DNA from: Caminibacter pacificus
GTDB taxonomy: Bacteria > Campylobacterota > Campylobacteria > Campylobacterales > Nautiliaceae
DNA length: 64,000 nt
Assembly: GCF_003752135.1 (NCBI RefSeq)
Contig: NZ_RJVK01000004.1
Span: 1 to 64,000 of the forward strand
Direction: 5' to 3'
Position 1 is the stretch's first letter, and every line of letters begins with the position of its first letter. The notes under the pieces are model-generated. The model did not search any database and had not been told where the DNA came from. It was given only the letters and a program-made list of their open reading frames with translations. Shown in pieces: positions 16,754-25,965 of this stretch. The position numbers were made by a program, and so were the translations under genes.

Positions 16754-18340
16754 CTATATTTCGACTCTGTTTTTTCCGTTTTGTTTTGCTTTGTAGAGGT
16801 TGATATCGGCTCTTTTTATTGCATCAAAAAGAGTTTTATCAAAAGAATTAAGCTCGCTAATTCCGACGCTTATTGTGAATTTCAGGTTTTTATTTCCTAT
16901 TTTTACTTCTAAATTTTCAATAGCTTTTCTGATTTTTTCAGCTACTTTATACGTATCTTGAAGAGAAGAGTTCGGCAGGATTAATAAAAACTCCTCACCT
17001 CCGTATCTGATTAAAAAGTCCTCTTTTCTGATGATAGATTTTATCGTATCGGCAAGTTTCGTTATTATCAAATCACCAATATCGTGACCGAAATTGTCGT
17101 TTATTTGTTTAAAATTATCTATATCGAGCATCACAATACCGACTTTTGTTTTTTTCAAAGAGTATTTGGTAAATAGTTGGTTGGCTTTTTCTTCTAAAAA
17201 TCGTCTGTTAAGAGCTTCGGTTAGGCCGTCTTTGTAGGCTTTGTCACTATACTCTTCAACTTTTTCGCTTAAGATATTAAGATATGTTTTGATTTTTTGA
17301 GCCACTTCTATTAGATTGTTTTTATAAATATCAAGTTCGTCTTTAGGGGTGGTTTTTTGAGGAATTTGAGAAAATTTTTGTTCTTTTATGAGAGTTAAAA
17401 TTTTATTTATATCTTCCATTTTTGTAAAAATCCACCTAAATAGTATAAAAACTATCCCGAAAGCCACTAAAAATCCTAAAAGTTCGATAATCGTTTTTTC
17501 GATAAGGATTCTTTTTATAGTCGCAATCGATTGTTTTATGTCGTCTTTTATTACCAAATATGCCATAGGATGTCCGAAAAAATCTGAAATTTTGATTTTT
17601 GTGAAAACATAATTGTTTTTTACTTCAAATCCGGGTTTTAAATCGATGTTTTTAAATACTTTTCCTAAAACCTTGTAGTTTTCATAAGTCGGTAGTTTGG
17701 CGTATTCTTTGTATTTTTGAGGTAAAAGCATTTTTTTTAGAATATCGTTATTTAGATAAATGCTTACGCTTTGAGCTCCCAACTTTTCAAACAGCTTTTT
17801 AAAAATTTTAATGTTTAACCCAAAAGATAGGCTTCCAAGGATTTTACCGTTATAAATTATCGGATATGTTGCTCTAAGACCAGGATATAATCTACAGACA
17901 TAATAATGGGTAGAAGGTTGAAAAGACGTATCCACCCACAAAATATCGGCTCTGCTTTTTGAGACGTTGATGTTGTATTGTTTTAGATTTGCAAAATTGA
18001 CGAAACTTATTGCAGGAGCTTTGAAAAAATGAATCTCTTCGATTATATTTGAATTATGCAGATTTTTATAGAGAGGTTTTATATAACTGATTAATTTTGT
18101 TCTGTTGTTTTCAAGATAAGATTCTATGATTATAGGAGAAGAAGTTAAAAATTTAGCAAATGCGTCTAAGAATGTTTTTTTACTGTCGTATAAAACGTTA
18201 TATTCTTTTAATCGGTTTTCATATGTTTCTTTTGCTTTTTGAGTGACTAGTTTTGTAAGGCTTTGTTGATTGTAAAAAAAAGAAATGATTATTATGATTA
18301 TAGTTAAAGTCGCTAGTATGAAATATATTCTTTTTTTCAC
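16754..18340 (-). CDS. Membrane diguanylate cyclase with periplasmic Cache-like sensor
   Basis: 528 residues: an N-terminal membrane helix (about 5-24), a periplasmic region of some 250 residues with YPGLRATYPIIYNGKILGSLSFG typical of Cache-type ligand sensors, a second helix (about 285-305), a linker, and a GGDEF domain. The active site is RYGGEEF, and RKED five residues upstream fits the RxxD inhibitory site, so c-di-GMP feedback is expected. It sits 23 bases downstream of a second cyclase with an almost identical C-terminus (LYKAKQNGKNRVE), which suggests a local duplication. Confidence 0.87.
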   Translation of the reverse strand: MKKRIYFILATLTIIIIIISFFYNQQSLTKLVTQKAKETYENRLKEYNVLYDSKKTFLDAFAKFLTSSPIIIESYLENNRTKLISYIKPLYKNLHNSNIIEEIHFFKAPAISFVNFANLKQYNINVSKSRADILWVDTSFQPSTHYYVCRLYPGLRATYPIIYNGKILGSLSFGLNIKIFKKLFEKLGAQSVSIYLNNDILKKMLLPQKYKEYAKLPTYENYKVLGKVFKNIDLKPGFEVKNNYVFTKIKISDFFGHPMAYLVIKDDIKQSIATIKRILIEKTIIELLGFLVAFGIVFILFRWIFTKMEDINKILTLIKEQKFSQIPQKTTPKDELDIYKNNLIEVAQKIKTYLNILSEKVEEYSDKAYKDGLTEALNRRFLEEKANQLFTKYSLKKTKVGIVMLDIDNFKQINDNFGHDIGDLIITKLADTIKSIIRKEDFLIRYGGEEFLLILPNSSLQDTYKVAEKIRKAIENLEVKIGNKNLKFTISVGISELNSFDKTLFDAIKRADINLYKAKQNGKNRVEI

Positions 18341-18363
18341 TTAAAGCCTTTATGTCTTAAATA

Positions 18364-19452
18364 TCATAGTTCAACTCTGTTTTTTCCGTTTTGTTTTGCT
18401 TTGTAAAGGTTACTATCGGCTCTTTTAATGGAATCATAAATATTTTGATCGTTATATTCTATTTTTGAAATACCTGCGCTAATTGTGATTTTCATATTAT
18501 CCAAGGAATTCGACTCCACGGCTTTTATGAGTTTTTTAGTTATTCCTAAAGCGGTGTGAAGTTCCGTTTCGCTTAGTAAAATCAAAAATTCTTCGCCTCC
18601 GTATCTAATTAGAATGTCTTCTTTTCTGAGGTTTTCTTTTAAGATTTTAGCTACGTATTCTAAAACTTCATCTCCTTTTTTATGTCCGTATGTGTCGTTT
18701 ATTTTTTTAAAATCGTCGATATCTATCATAATAACGGAAGTAGGAAAAGATGAAACTTTTGCTTTTAGGAAAATTTTGGTTTCTATTTCTTTGAAAAAAT
18801 TTCTATTGAAGGTTTGGGTAAGTTCGTCAATATAGGCTTTTTTCTTGTAATCTTCGACTTTTAGAGATAGAAGTTTTATGTACGTTTCTATCTCTCGGCC
18901 TAATTTTACTATTTCGTTTCTAAATTCGTCACAAATGTTTTTTTCCGGTGTTAGGGGAGGCAGTTTTTCAAATTCTCTTTGTTTAATATTGGCGATTATA
19001 CTTCTTACTATTTTAAATCTTTTTAGTAAAAATTCGATAAAACAAAACATTAAAGTAAAAAACATTAGAGAAATAACGGTAATGACTATTAAATTTATTG
19101 TCGCTAATTGTAATAGAGGAGATATTTCTTGTTTAATACTGTCTTTGATAATTATAGTTTTATCTTTAATTCTAAAAATTGAAATAACCGTATTATCTAT
19201 GATTTTATAACCTGGATTTTCTTTTGTGGAGATAATTTCGGCATTTTTAAAATTTTTAAGAAAGTTTTGTAAATTTTTTTCATGAGTTAAAAGTTCGTTT
19301 TTTCTTAGAATGTAGATTTTTTTTGCAAGATTTTCTTTTAGGGAATTAATAGTTTTTTTATTTACTTCGTAGCTTAAAAAAATGGCAAAAAAAGTTACTA
19401 AAATTAATATCGAAAAAATAGTAATACGTATCTTATAATGTTTTAAATTCAT
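18364..19452 (-). CDS. Membrane diguanylate cyclase with short periplasmic region
   Basis: 362 residues: one N-terminal helix, about 90 periplasmic residues, a second helix near 130-150, then a GGDEF domain with RYGGEEF and an RKED inhibitory site. The periplasmic part is far shorter than in the downstream paralogue, so the two cyclases should sense different things. It begins 28 bases after ilvD ends and is probably co-transcribed. A small GC hairpin (TGCCC...GGGCA) in that gap is too weak to call a terminator. Confidence 0.85.
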   Translation of the reverse strand: MNLKHYKIRITIFSILILVTFFAIFLSYEVNKKTINSLKENLAKKIYILRKNELLTHEKNLQNFLKNFKNAEIISTKENPGYKIIDNTVISIFRIKDKTIIIKDSIKQEISPLLQLATINLIVITVISLMFFTLMFCFIEFLLKRFKIVRSIIANIKQREFEKLPPLTPEKNICDEFRNEIVKLGREIETYIKLLSLKVEDYKKKAYIDELTQTFNRNFFKEIETKIFLKAKVSSFPTSVIMIDIDDFKKINDTYGHKKGDEVLEYVAKILKENLRKEDILIRYGGEEFLILLSETELHTALGITKKLIKAVESNSLDNMKITISAGISKIEYNDQNIYDSIKRADSNLYKAKQNGKNRVEL

Positions 19453-19480
19453 AAAGTGCCCTTTAAAGCGGGCAAAAGGC

Positions 19481-21169
19481 TTATTCAGCCTTTAAAACAG
19501 CTCCGTTACTCGCGTTTGTTACTAACATTCGGTATTGTTTTAGCCATTTGCCCGGTACTTCTTTTTTAATCGGTTTGAATTCTTTTTTTCTTTTTTCGAT
19601 TTCTTCTTGTGGTAAATCGACATTTATAGAGAAATTATCAACATCTATTTCGATAATATCTCCGTCTTTTAGAAGTCCTATCATTCCGCCCTCAGCCGCT
19701 TCAGGAGATACGTGACCGATACTTAGCCCCCTTGTAGCACCAGAAAATCTTCCGTCCGTGATAAGAGCGACTTTGTCTCCAAGCCCCATACCCATAATTA
19801 AGCTTGTAGGAGCAAGCATCTCTTGCATTCCGGGACCTCCTTTAGGCCCTTCGTATCTGATTACTACGACGTCTCCTTCTTTTACTTTTCCGCTTGTAAT
19901 ACCCTCAATCGCTTCTTGCTGAGAATCAAAACATACGGCTTTTCCTCTGAATTTTCTGCTTCCTGTGATTCCAGCCGTTTTGATTACGCATCCTTCTTCG
20001 GCTAAATTACCGAAAAGTATCGCAAGTCCTCCCACTTCACTATAAGGATTTTCAATAGGATGAATTACGCTCGGGTCTTTAACTTCGGCGTCTTTGATTC
20101 TGTCTGCTACTGTTCCGCCTTCGATTACAGGGTTGTCAAGGTAAAGGATAGTGTCGCTTCTTCTGCTGATTTCTTTCATAACGGCACTCATACCGCCTGC
20201 TCTGTGGATATCTTCCATATGTACCGTTTGAAGTGACGGCGAAATTTTTGCGATGTGTGAAGTGTGTCTTGCGATTTCGTTTAGTTTGTGAAGGTCAAAA
20301 TCAACATCCGCTTCTTTTGCGATAGCCATCATATGAAGTACGGTATTTGAGCTACCTCCCATAGCCATATCCACTACGAATGCGTTGTGGATTGCCTTTT
20401 CGTTGATTATGTTTTTGATTTTGTATTCTTGTGTGAGCTTCTCGTCTTTAGCGATTTCGCATATTCTTCTTGCCGCTTTTCTTAATAGCTCTTCTCTTTC
20501 AGGCGTAAGCGCTAAAATCGTTCCGTTACCTTTAAGCGCAATACCCATAGCTTCGATTAAAGTATTCATAGAGTTTGCCGTAAACATACCAGAACAGCTT
20601 CCTCCACCCGGACACGCAAGACATTCAAGCTGATAAAGTTTTTCTTCGTCGATTTCGCCTTTTTCGAATTTACCCACTCCCTCAAATACCGTCGCAAGGT
20701 CGATAGGAGTTCCGTCAGGTAAATGGCCGGCTCTCATAGGACCGCCTGTTACAAAGATAGTAGGTACGTTTACTCTAAGCGCTCCCATAACCATACCAGG
20801 AGTAATCTTATCGCAGTTCGGGATACAGATAAGAGCGTCGAGTTTGTGGGCGTTCATAACCGTTTCGATAGAATTTGCGATAATTTCTCTACTTGGTAAG
20901 CTATAAAGCATTCCGTCATGCCCCATAGCGATTCCGTCATCCACACCGATTGTGTTAAATTCAAACGGAACGCACCCGTTTTTTCTAATTTCGTCTTTAA
21001 CGATTTCAGCGTATTTGTTTAAGAAAAAATGTCCCGGAATAATTTCGATAAAGCTGTTGGCAACTCCGATAAAAGGTTTGTCAAAGTCCTCGTCTTTAAG
21101 CCCTGTGGCTCTTAATAAACTTCTGTGAGGGGCTCTATGCCAGCCTTTTTTTACTTCATCACTTCTCAT
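19481..21169 (-). CDS. ilvD: Dihydroxy-acid dehydratase
   Basis: 562 residues, full length. [12 protein letters not shown] and [16 protein letters not shown] contain the cluster cysteines; [20 protein letters not shown] is the C-terminal family signature. It makes the 2-oxo acid precursors of valine, leucine and isoleucine. The start at 21169 lies behind AAAAGGAAG, with a minus-strand -10 box at 21213-21218. The two diguanylate cyclase genes follow it closely, an unusual pairing. Confidence 0.94.
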   Translation of the reverse strand: MRSDEVKKGWHRAPHRSLLRATGLKDEDFDKPFIGVANSFIEIIPGHFFLNKYAEIVKDEIRKNGCVPFEFNTIGVDDGIAMGHDGMLYSLPSREIIANSIETVMNAHKLDALICIPNCDKITPGMVMGALRVNVPTIFVTGGPMRAGHLPDGTPIDLATVFEGVGKFEKGEIDEEKLYQLECLACPGGGSCSGMFTANSMNTLIEAMGIALKGNGTILALTPEREELLRKAARRICEIAKDEKLTQEYKIKNIINEKAIHNAFVVDMAMGGSSNTVLHMMAIAKEADVDFDLHKLNEIARHTSHIAKISPSLQTVHMEDIHRAGGMSAVMKEISRRSDTILYLDNPVIEGGTVADRIKDAEVKDPSVIHPIENPYSEVGGLAILFGNLAEEGCVIKTAGITGSRKFRGKAVCFDSQQEAIEGITSGKVKEGDVVVIRYEGPKGGPGMQEMLAPTSLIMGMGLGDKVALITDGRFSGATRGLSIGHVSPEAAEGGMIGLLKDGDIIEIDVDNFSINVDLPQEEIEKRKKEFKPIKKEVPGKWLKQYRMLVTNASNGAVLKAE

Positions 21170-21212
21170 ATTCTTCCTTTTGTTAGTTTTTTGCTTATTT
21201 TATCACAAAAAT

Positions 21213-21218
21213 ATTATA
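21213..21218 (-). promoter_or_regulatory. -10 box of ilvD
   Basis: TATAAT on the minus strand, about 45 bases upstream of the ilvD start codon. No leader peptide or branched-chain attenuator is visible between them. Confidence 0.45.
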
Positions 21219-21292
21219 AAATTCTTGAAACTTGAAATGTTAAAACTAAATAAGCGAAACAATTGCGAATTTTAATGGAAAAAAAGCGTTAA

Positions 21293-21330
21293 AAAAAGCA
21301 CACTAAAAGCGTGAGCGGTCTGTGCTTTTT
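21293..21330. other. Perfect hairpin between ilvD and oxoprolinase gene
   Basis: AAAAAGCACA (21293-21302) and TGTGCTTTTT (21321-21330) form a perfect 10-bp inverted repeat with an 18-base loop, followed by AGCTTTTTT. It has the look of a terminator but stands upstream of both neighbouring genes. It may insulate them, end a read-through transcript, or be a leader structure for the oxoprolinase gene. Confidence 0.5.
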
Positions 21331-21438
21331 AGCTTTTTTGCAATGGCTAAAATTTGCTCTTTTGTTGAGCTATTTAGTTTTATAATGTTTAAGAAGTCGT
21401 ATGAGAAGTATGAAAATAATCATTTTAAAAGGGCGCGT

Positions 21439-24400
21439 ATGCTGAAAATCGCAATAGACAGAGGCGGGACTTTTACGGATATTTATGCGGTGTATAAAAA
21501 CAGGGTGATTGTAAAAAAGATATTGAGCGAATCGCCTTTTTATGAGGATTCGAATACTCAGGCGATAAAAGAGGTTTTTGATGAACTCGGCGAGGAGTTT
21601 GATTTAAGCAAAATAGAGTGGATAAGGCTTGGGACGACTGTGGGGACGAACGCTTTGCTTGAGGGCAAGGGGGCCGATGTTACGTTTGTAGTGACAAAAG
21701 GTTTTGGAGATTTGCTTGAAATTCGAGACCAAAGAAGAGAGGATTTGTTTGCTTTGAATATCAAAAAACCGAAACCTCTTTATAAAAAAGTAATTGAAAT
21801 AGATGAACGCGTAATGCCGGGAGGCAGGGTGGAAAAAGAGCTTGAAAAAGAAATAGAATTTGACGAAAACGTAGCGGTTTTGTTTTTACACTCATACGAA
21901 TATCCGGAGCATGAAAAGAAAATAAAAGCAAAATCAATTTCAAGAAGTCATGAAGTCTATCCTATCATAAACGCCGTATATAGAGGCGACACGACGGTGA
22001 TTGATGCGTATCTCACACCCGTGATTAAAGAATACGTCGCTAAAATCAAAAAGAATCTCGGTGAAAATATCTATTTTATGAAAAGTGACGGCGGGCTTTG
22101 CGGTGCGGATGAATTCAGAGGTGCCAATTCCATATTAAGCGGTCCGGCAGGCGGAGTCGTGGCGTTAAAGACCATATACAAAGATAAAGCGCTAATCGGA
22201 TTTGATATGGGCGGAACGAGTACGGATGTCAGCAGGTTTGACGGAGAGATTGAGCTTAAGTATTTCGATAAAATCGCCGGGCATTACATAAGCTATCCTA
22301 TGGTGGATATTCACACCGTCGCAGCCGGCGGGGGAAGCAGGCTTTTTTATAAAGACGGGATGTTTTTGGTAGGGCCTGAAAGCAGCGGCTCTAACCCCGG
22401 ACCACTTTGCTACGGAAGAGACGGGTATCTTAGCATTACCGACGCAAATGCCGTCACCGGAAGAATAGATGTCGAAAACTTCCCGAAAATTTTTGGAAAA
22501 AGCGGAAAAGAGCCATTGGATATTGAGGCGAGCAAAAGAGAATTTGAAGAAATTGCAAAAAAAGTCGGCAAAAGCATAGAAGAAGTGGCAGAAGCGTTTT
22601 TGGACGTGGCAAACGAAAATATGGCAAACGCAATAAAAGAAATCACTGTCAAAAAAGGATTTAACCCGAGTGAGCACGTGCTTTGTAGCTTCGGAGGAGC
22701 CGGGGCTCAGCATGCAGTAGGGGTGGCGAGGAAACTCGGAATAAAAGAGATTTTTATACACGCTCAAAGCGGTATTCTCTCAGCCTACGGCATAGCAAAT
22801 GCGGATATTACAAAAAGCGAAACGATTGTGGTGGAAAAAGAGATAGAAGAAGTTGATTTTGAGAAGCTTTTTGAGGGTGCGGATGAGAGAAAAGTGTTTT
22901 TAAAATACAAAAACACCAATACCGCGATTGAGGTTGAGTATAAAAAAGACTTTTTGGAAGAATTTAAGGCTAAATACAAAAGAATGTTCGGATTTTTGCT
23001 CGATAGCGAAATAATCGTGGAAAGCATTAAAAAAGTGTATGTCAAAAAAAGCGAAAGTATAAAAAGAGCAAGAATTAAGTCAGCAAAAATGAAGCCTTTT
23101 AAACAAAAAGAGATTTTTCTAAACGGAAAATGGCAAAAAGCGGACGTTTATAAGGATATTTTTGCCGGTAACGTAATAAAAGGACCGGCTTTGATACTTC
23201 AAAACACTTCCACTATTTTACTGGATGAGGGAAGTATTGCGGAGATAAACGAATACGGAGATATTACGATTAAACTAAAAGACATCAAAGAAACGGCGCT
23301 TTTAAAAGAAGCCAAATTAAGCTTATACGCAAACAGACTCAAATTCATAGCCACAAAAATGGGGGATATTCTTAAAAAGACGGCAATGAGTGCGAATATC
23401 AAAGAAAGAGAGGATTTTTCGTGCGCTATTTTTGATAAAGAGGGCAACCTTATCACAAACGCGCCTCATATTCCGGTGCATCTTGGAAGTATGAGCGCAG
23501 TTGTTAAATCGATTATCAAAAAACACGAAATAAAAGAGGCTACTTACATCTCAAACGCTCCTTACGAAGGAGGCTCTCATCTGCCGGATATCACGGTTGT
23601 GACGCCTTATTTTAAAGACGGAGAACTTATTTTTTGGGTGGCAAGCAGAGGTCATCACGCCGATATCGGTGGGGTGGTGCCCGGAAGTATGCCGCCTTTT
23701 TCGAAGACTTTGCAAGAAGAGGGGGCTGTGATTGAGAGTTTTGAGATTGTGGAAGATGGCGAATTTAAAGAAGAAAAAATAAGAGATATTTTAAAAAGTG
23801 CCGGTGCAAGGAAAATAGAAGAAAACATAAGCGATATAAAAGCCCAGATTGCTGCGAATATGGCGGGGATTGAGGAGCTAAAGAGGCTTGATATCAAAGA
23901 AATGCTTTGGTTTTTTGAAGAAATCAAAAAAATCAGCGCTGGGAAAGTTGAGAAGTTTTTTGAAAATTTAAAAGAAGTGAGCGCTACCGAGTATCTTGAT
24001 AACGGAGCGATTATTAAATTTAGAGCTTACAGGGATGAAAAAATAGTTTTTGATTTTAGAGGCAGCTCACCGGAGCTTTTTGGCAATCAAAACCTGCCTT
24101 TTTCGGTGCTTAGAAGCGCCGTGATGTATTCTATAAGGGTAATGCTAAATGAGGATATCCCGCTAAATGAGGGAATATTGGAAAATATCGAAATAAAAGT
24201 CGATGAAAATTCGATTTTAAATCCTTCAAAAGAAGCGGCGGTAGTGGGCGGAAACGTGACTACCAGCCAAAGAATAGTTGACGTGATATTTAAAGCTTTT
24301 GAAGTGGTGGCGGCGAGTCAGGGGTGTATGAATAATGTAATTTTTGGAAATGAAAATTTCGGATATTATGAAACCATAGGCGGTGGTGCGGGAGCCGGGG

Positions 24401-24795
24401 ACGGGTTTGATGGAGCCGGCGGAGTGCATACCCATATGACGAATACGAAAATCACCGACGTTGAAGTTATTGAGAGAAGATATCCCGTGATGATAAAGGA
24501 ATTCAGTATCCGAAAAAACAGCGGTGGAGACGGAAAATACAGAGGTGGAGACGGGCTGAAAAGAGTTTATAAATTCCTTGAAGACGTTGAGGTGAATCTC
24601 TTAACGGAAAGACGAGTATTCGCTCCATACGGACTAAAAGGCGGTAGTGAGGGCAAAAAAGGTGAAAATTTGCTTTTAAGAAATGGAAAAATCTATAACC
24701 TAACCGGCAAAAACAGCTTTAAAGCCCAAAAAGGCGACGAGCTTATAATCAAAACACCGGGAGGGGGAGGGTATTTGACAAAAAATTCTAAATAA
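21439..24795 (+). CDS. Fused hydantoinase A/B (5-oxoprolinase-type) enzyme
   Basis: About 1118 residues from the ATG at 21439. The HyuA half (about 1-600) starts KIAIDRGGTFTDIYA and carries GTTVGTNALLEGKGA, FDMGGTSTDVSRF and GPESSGSNPGPLCYGRDG of the actin-like ATPase fold. The HyuB half carries APYEGGSHLPDITVV, SRGHHADIGGVVPGSMPP and NVTTSQRIVDVI. Both halves in one chain is the eukaryotic/bacterial 5-oxoprolinase form (OPLAH), which hydrolyses 5-oxoproline to glutamate with ATP; hydantoin or acetone carboxylase relatives remain possible. A GTG 117 bases upstream is inside a hairpin and is not used here. It is a single gene between ilvD and a TA pair. Confidence 0.85.
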   Translation: MLKIAIDRGGTFTDIYAVYKNRVIVKKILSESPFYEDSNTQAIKEVFDELGEEFDLSKIEWIRLGTTVGTNALLEGKGADVTFVVTKGFGDLLEIRDQRREDLFALNIKKPKPLYKKVIEIDERVMPGGRVEKELEKEIEFDENVAVLFLHSYEYPEHEKKIKAKSISRSHEVYPIINAVYRGDTTVIDAYLTPVIKEYVAKIKKNLGENIYFMKSDGGLCGADEFRGANSILSGPAGGVVALKTIYKDKALIGFDMGGTSTDVSRFDGEIELKYFDKIAGHYISYPMVDIHTVAAGGGSRLFYKDGMFLVGPESSGSNPGPLCYGRDGYLSITDANAVTGRIDVENFPKIFGKSGKEPLDIEASKREFEEIAKKVGKSIEEVAEAFLDVANENMANAIKEITVKKGFNPSEHVLCSFGGAGAQHAVGVARKLGIKEIFIHAQSGILSAYGIANADITKSETIVVEKEIEEVDFEKLFEGADERKVFLKYKNTNTAIEVEYKKDFLEEFKAKYKRMFGFLLDSEIIVESIKKVYVKKSESIKRARIKSAKMKPFKQKEIFLNGKWQKADVYKDIFAGNVIKGPALILQNTSTILLDEGSIAEINEYGDITIKLKDIKETALLKEAKLSLYANRLKFIATKMGDILKKTAMSANIKEREDFSCAIFDKEGNLITNAPHIPVHLGSMSAVVKSIIKKHEIKEATYISNAPYEGGSHLPDITVVTPYFKDGELIFWVASRGHHADIGGVVPGSMPPFSKTLQEEGAVIESFEIVEDGEFKEEKIRDILKSAGARKIEENISDIKAQIAANMAGIEELKRLDIKEMLWFFEEIKKISAGKVEKFFENLKEVSATEYLDNGAIIKFRAYRDEKIVFDFRGSSPELFGNQNLPFSVLRSAVMYSIRVMLNEDIPLNEGILENIEIKVDENSILNPSKEAAVVGGNVTTSQRIVDVIFKAFEVVAASQGCMNNVIFGNENFGYYETIGGGAGAGDGFDGAGGVHTHMTNTKITDVEVIERRYPVMIKEFSIRKNSGGDGKYRGGDGLKRVYKFLEDVEVNLLTERRVFAPYGLKGGSEGKKGENLLLRNGKIYNLTGKNSFKAQKGDELIIKTPGGGGYLTKNSK

Positions 24796-24817
24796 TATAT
24801 ACTTTTTGTATATACAA
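24796..24817 (+). promoter_or_regulatory. Inverted-repeat operator of vapBC
   Basis: TATATAC-TTTTT-GTATATA (24796-24814) is a perfect 7-bp inverted repeat. It overlaps TTGTATATACAA (24806-24817), a 12-bp palindrome also present before the RHH/PIN operon at 5811-5822. It lies directly before the vapB ribosome site AAGGAG, where the antitoxin complex would repress. Confidence 0.6.
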
Positions 24818-24827
24818 GGAGATAAAA

Positions 24828-25064
24828 ATGATTACGAAAGTTTTTAAAAACGGAAATTCAAAGGCCATTAGGATTCCTAAAAATTTTATTGACGATAATG
24901 TAGAATTGGTCGAAATTAAAAAAGAAGGGGATAAAATAGTAATTGTTCCCAAAAAAAACTCTTTAGACGAGTTGTTTGAACTTATAGAAAAAAACAAAGA
25001 GATAACAAAAGATTTTTTAGATGAGAGAAATCAGCCTTTAACTCCGTCAAAAGAGATTTTTTAA
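24828..25064 (+). CDS. vapB: VapB antitoxin, SpoVT/AbrB type
   Basis: 78 residues. The N-terminal 45 residues (MITKVFKNGNSKAIRIPKNF, then VEIKKEGDKIVIVPKK) form the swapped-hairpin AbrB DNA-binding domain of VapB/MazE antitoxins. The remaining tail, DELFELIEKNKEITKDFLDE, would bind the toxin. The stop TAA overlaps the vapC ATG by one base. The promoter carries a palindrome that probably serves autoregulation. Confidence 0.85.
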   Translation: MITKVFKNGNSKAIRIPKNFIDDNVELVEIKKEGDKIVIVPKKNSLDELFELIEKNKEITKDFLDERNQPLTPSKEIF

Positions 25065-25450
25065 TGTTTTATATGCTGGATACGAATATTTGCTCGTATA
25101 TTATTAAAGGGTTTATTCCGAAATCGAAACTTGAAAACAAAAACATTATAATATCTTCTATCGTCGCGAGTGAGTTATTGTATGGCGCAAAAAAGAAAAA
25201 CTCTAAAAAGCTTATCAAAATCGTTGATTTGTTTTTAAATAACTTTGAAATCGTTGATTTTAATATAAAAGCTGCAAAAGAGTATTCGAAAATAAGAGTG
25301 GAACTAGAAAAACAAGGACTAATTATAGGGGCGTATGATTTACAAATTGCGGCTCATGCAAAGAGTTTGAATGCCGTTTTGGTTACGAATAACACAAAAG
25401 AGTTCGGAAGAATTAAAGGTTTAAAGCTTCAAAATTGGTTGGAGGATTAA
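25064..25450 (+). CDS. vapC: VapC toxin, PIN-domain ribonuclease
   Basis: 128 residues, the standard VapC length. MLDTNICSYI has the first catalytic Asp, IVASELLYGAKK the Glu, IGAYDLQIAAHA the third acidic residue and VTNNTKEFGRI the last motif, where the usual TxDxxF is changed to TNNTKEF. VapC enzymes typically cut initiator tRNA or other tRNAs and rRNA. It converges with the mla lipoprotein gene (four-base overlap of 3' ends). Confidence 0.87.
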   Translation: MFYMLDTNICSYIIKGFIPKSKLENKNIIISSIVASELLYGAKKKNSKKLIKIVDLFLNNFEIVDFNIKAAKEYSKIRVELEKQGLIIGAYDLQIAAHAKSLNAVLVTNNTKEFGRIKGLKLQNWLED

Positions 25451-25965
25451 AAACCTCCTAACCACTCTACCAAATCCTTCTCAAATTTTTCCACCGCTTT
25501 GTTAAATGCCGCAACGGCGCTTTTTGCGTTAGGGGAGCATGGGATTTTGTAGTGGAAATCTTTTGTTTTGTCGTTTGCGTATGCTTTGATATCAAGCACT
25601 ACGTAAGATGAGTTTTTGGTAACGACGTGGGTTGCGTTTGTGACGAAGAGTTTTAGGTTTATGTCGGCTTTTTTATCGAAATAGACCGCTTTGTAGGCGT
25701 TAAAGAGTGCGTTATATACGCTTTTTTTTATGAGGTTGTCAAAGTCATCTATCCATTGAGAGTAGAGGTACGGGTTTTTCTCAAAGCCTTTTTGCCAATA
25801 TATTTTTCTTGTTTGTAAGATAGGGGTCGTTTGGATTTGCAGGTTTATCGTTTTATCGGATTTTTGCGTGATTTGGACGTTCGGATTTATCGTGTAGTTC
25901 GTTACTACGTTTTTGCTGCTGCACGCAAGAAAAAAAAGAGGTGTTATCAGAAGTAGTTTTTTCAT
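25447..25965 (-). CDS. Lipoprotein component of MCE/Mla-type transporter
   Basis: 172 residues. MKKLLLITPLFFLACSSK is a lipoprotein signal with Cys15. The body has strand-rich sequence and WLGGF at the end, like the ABC-type transport auxiliary lipoproteins (PqiC/DUF330-like) found with MCE proteins. It overlaps the MCE gene by four bases and is last in the leftward order permease, ATPase, MCE protein, lipoprotein. In this group it probably sits in the outer membrane and receives or hands over phospholipid. Confidence 0.75.
   Translation of the reverse strand: MKKLLLITPLFFLACSSKNVVTNYTINPNVQITQKSDKTINLQIQTTPILQTRKIYWQKGFEKNPYLYSQWIDDFDNLIKKSVYNALFNAYKAVYFDKKADINLKLFVTNATHVVTKNSSYVVLDIKAYANDKTKDFHYKIPCSPNAKSAVAAFNKAVEKFEKDLVEWLGGF

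Noticed and set aside
19453-19480. GC hairpin between ilvD and the cyclase gene as terminator
   Set aside because: The stem is only five base pairs and no T-run follows on the transcribed strand.
21322-21438. N-terminal extension of the oxoprolinase from GTG 21322
   Set aside because: The start lies inside the 10-bp hairpin and the extension is unlike the family N-terminus, which begins at KIAIDRGG.
22192-22767. 191-residue antisense frame inside the oxoprolinase gene
   Set aside because: It is a shadow of a strongly conserved coding region in the other strand, with no family motif or start signal.
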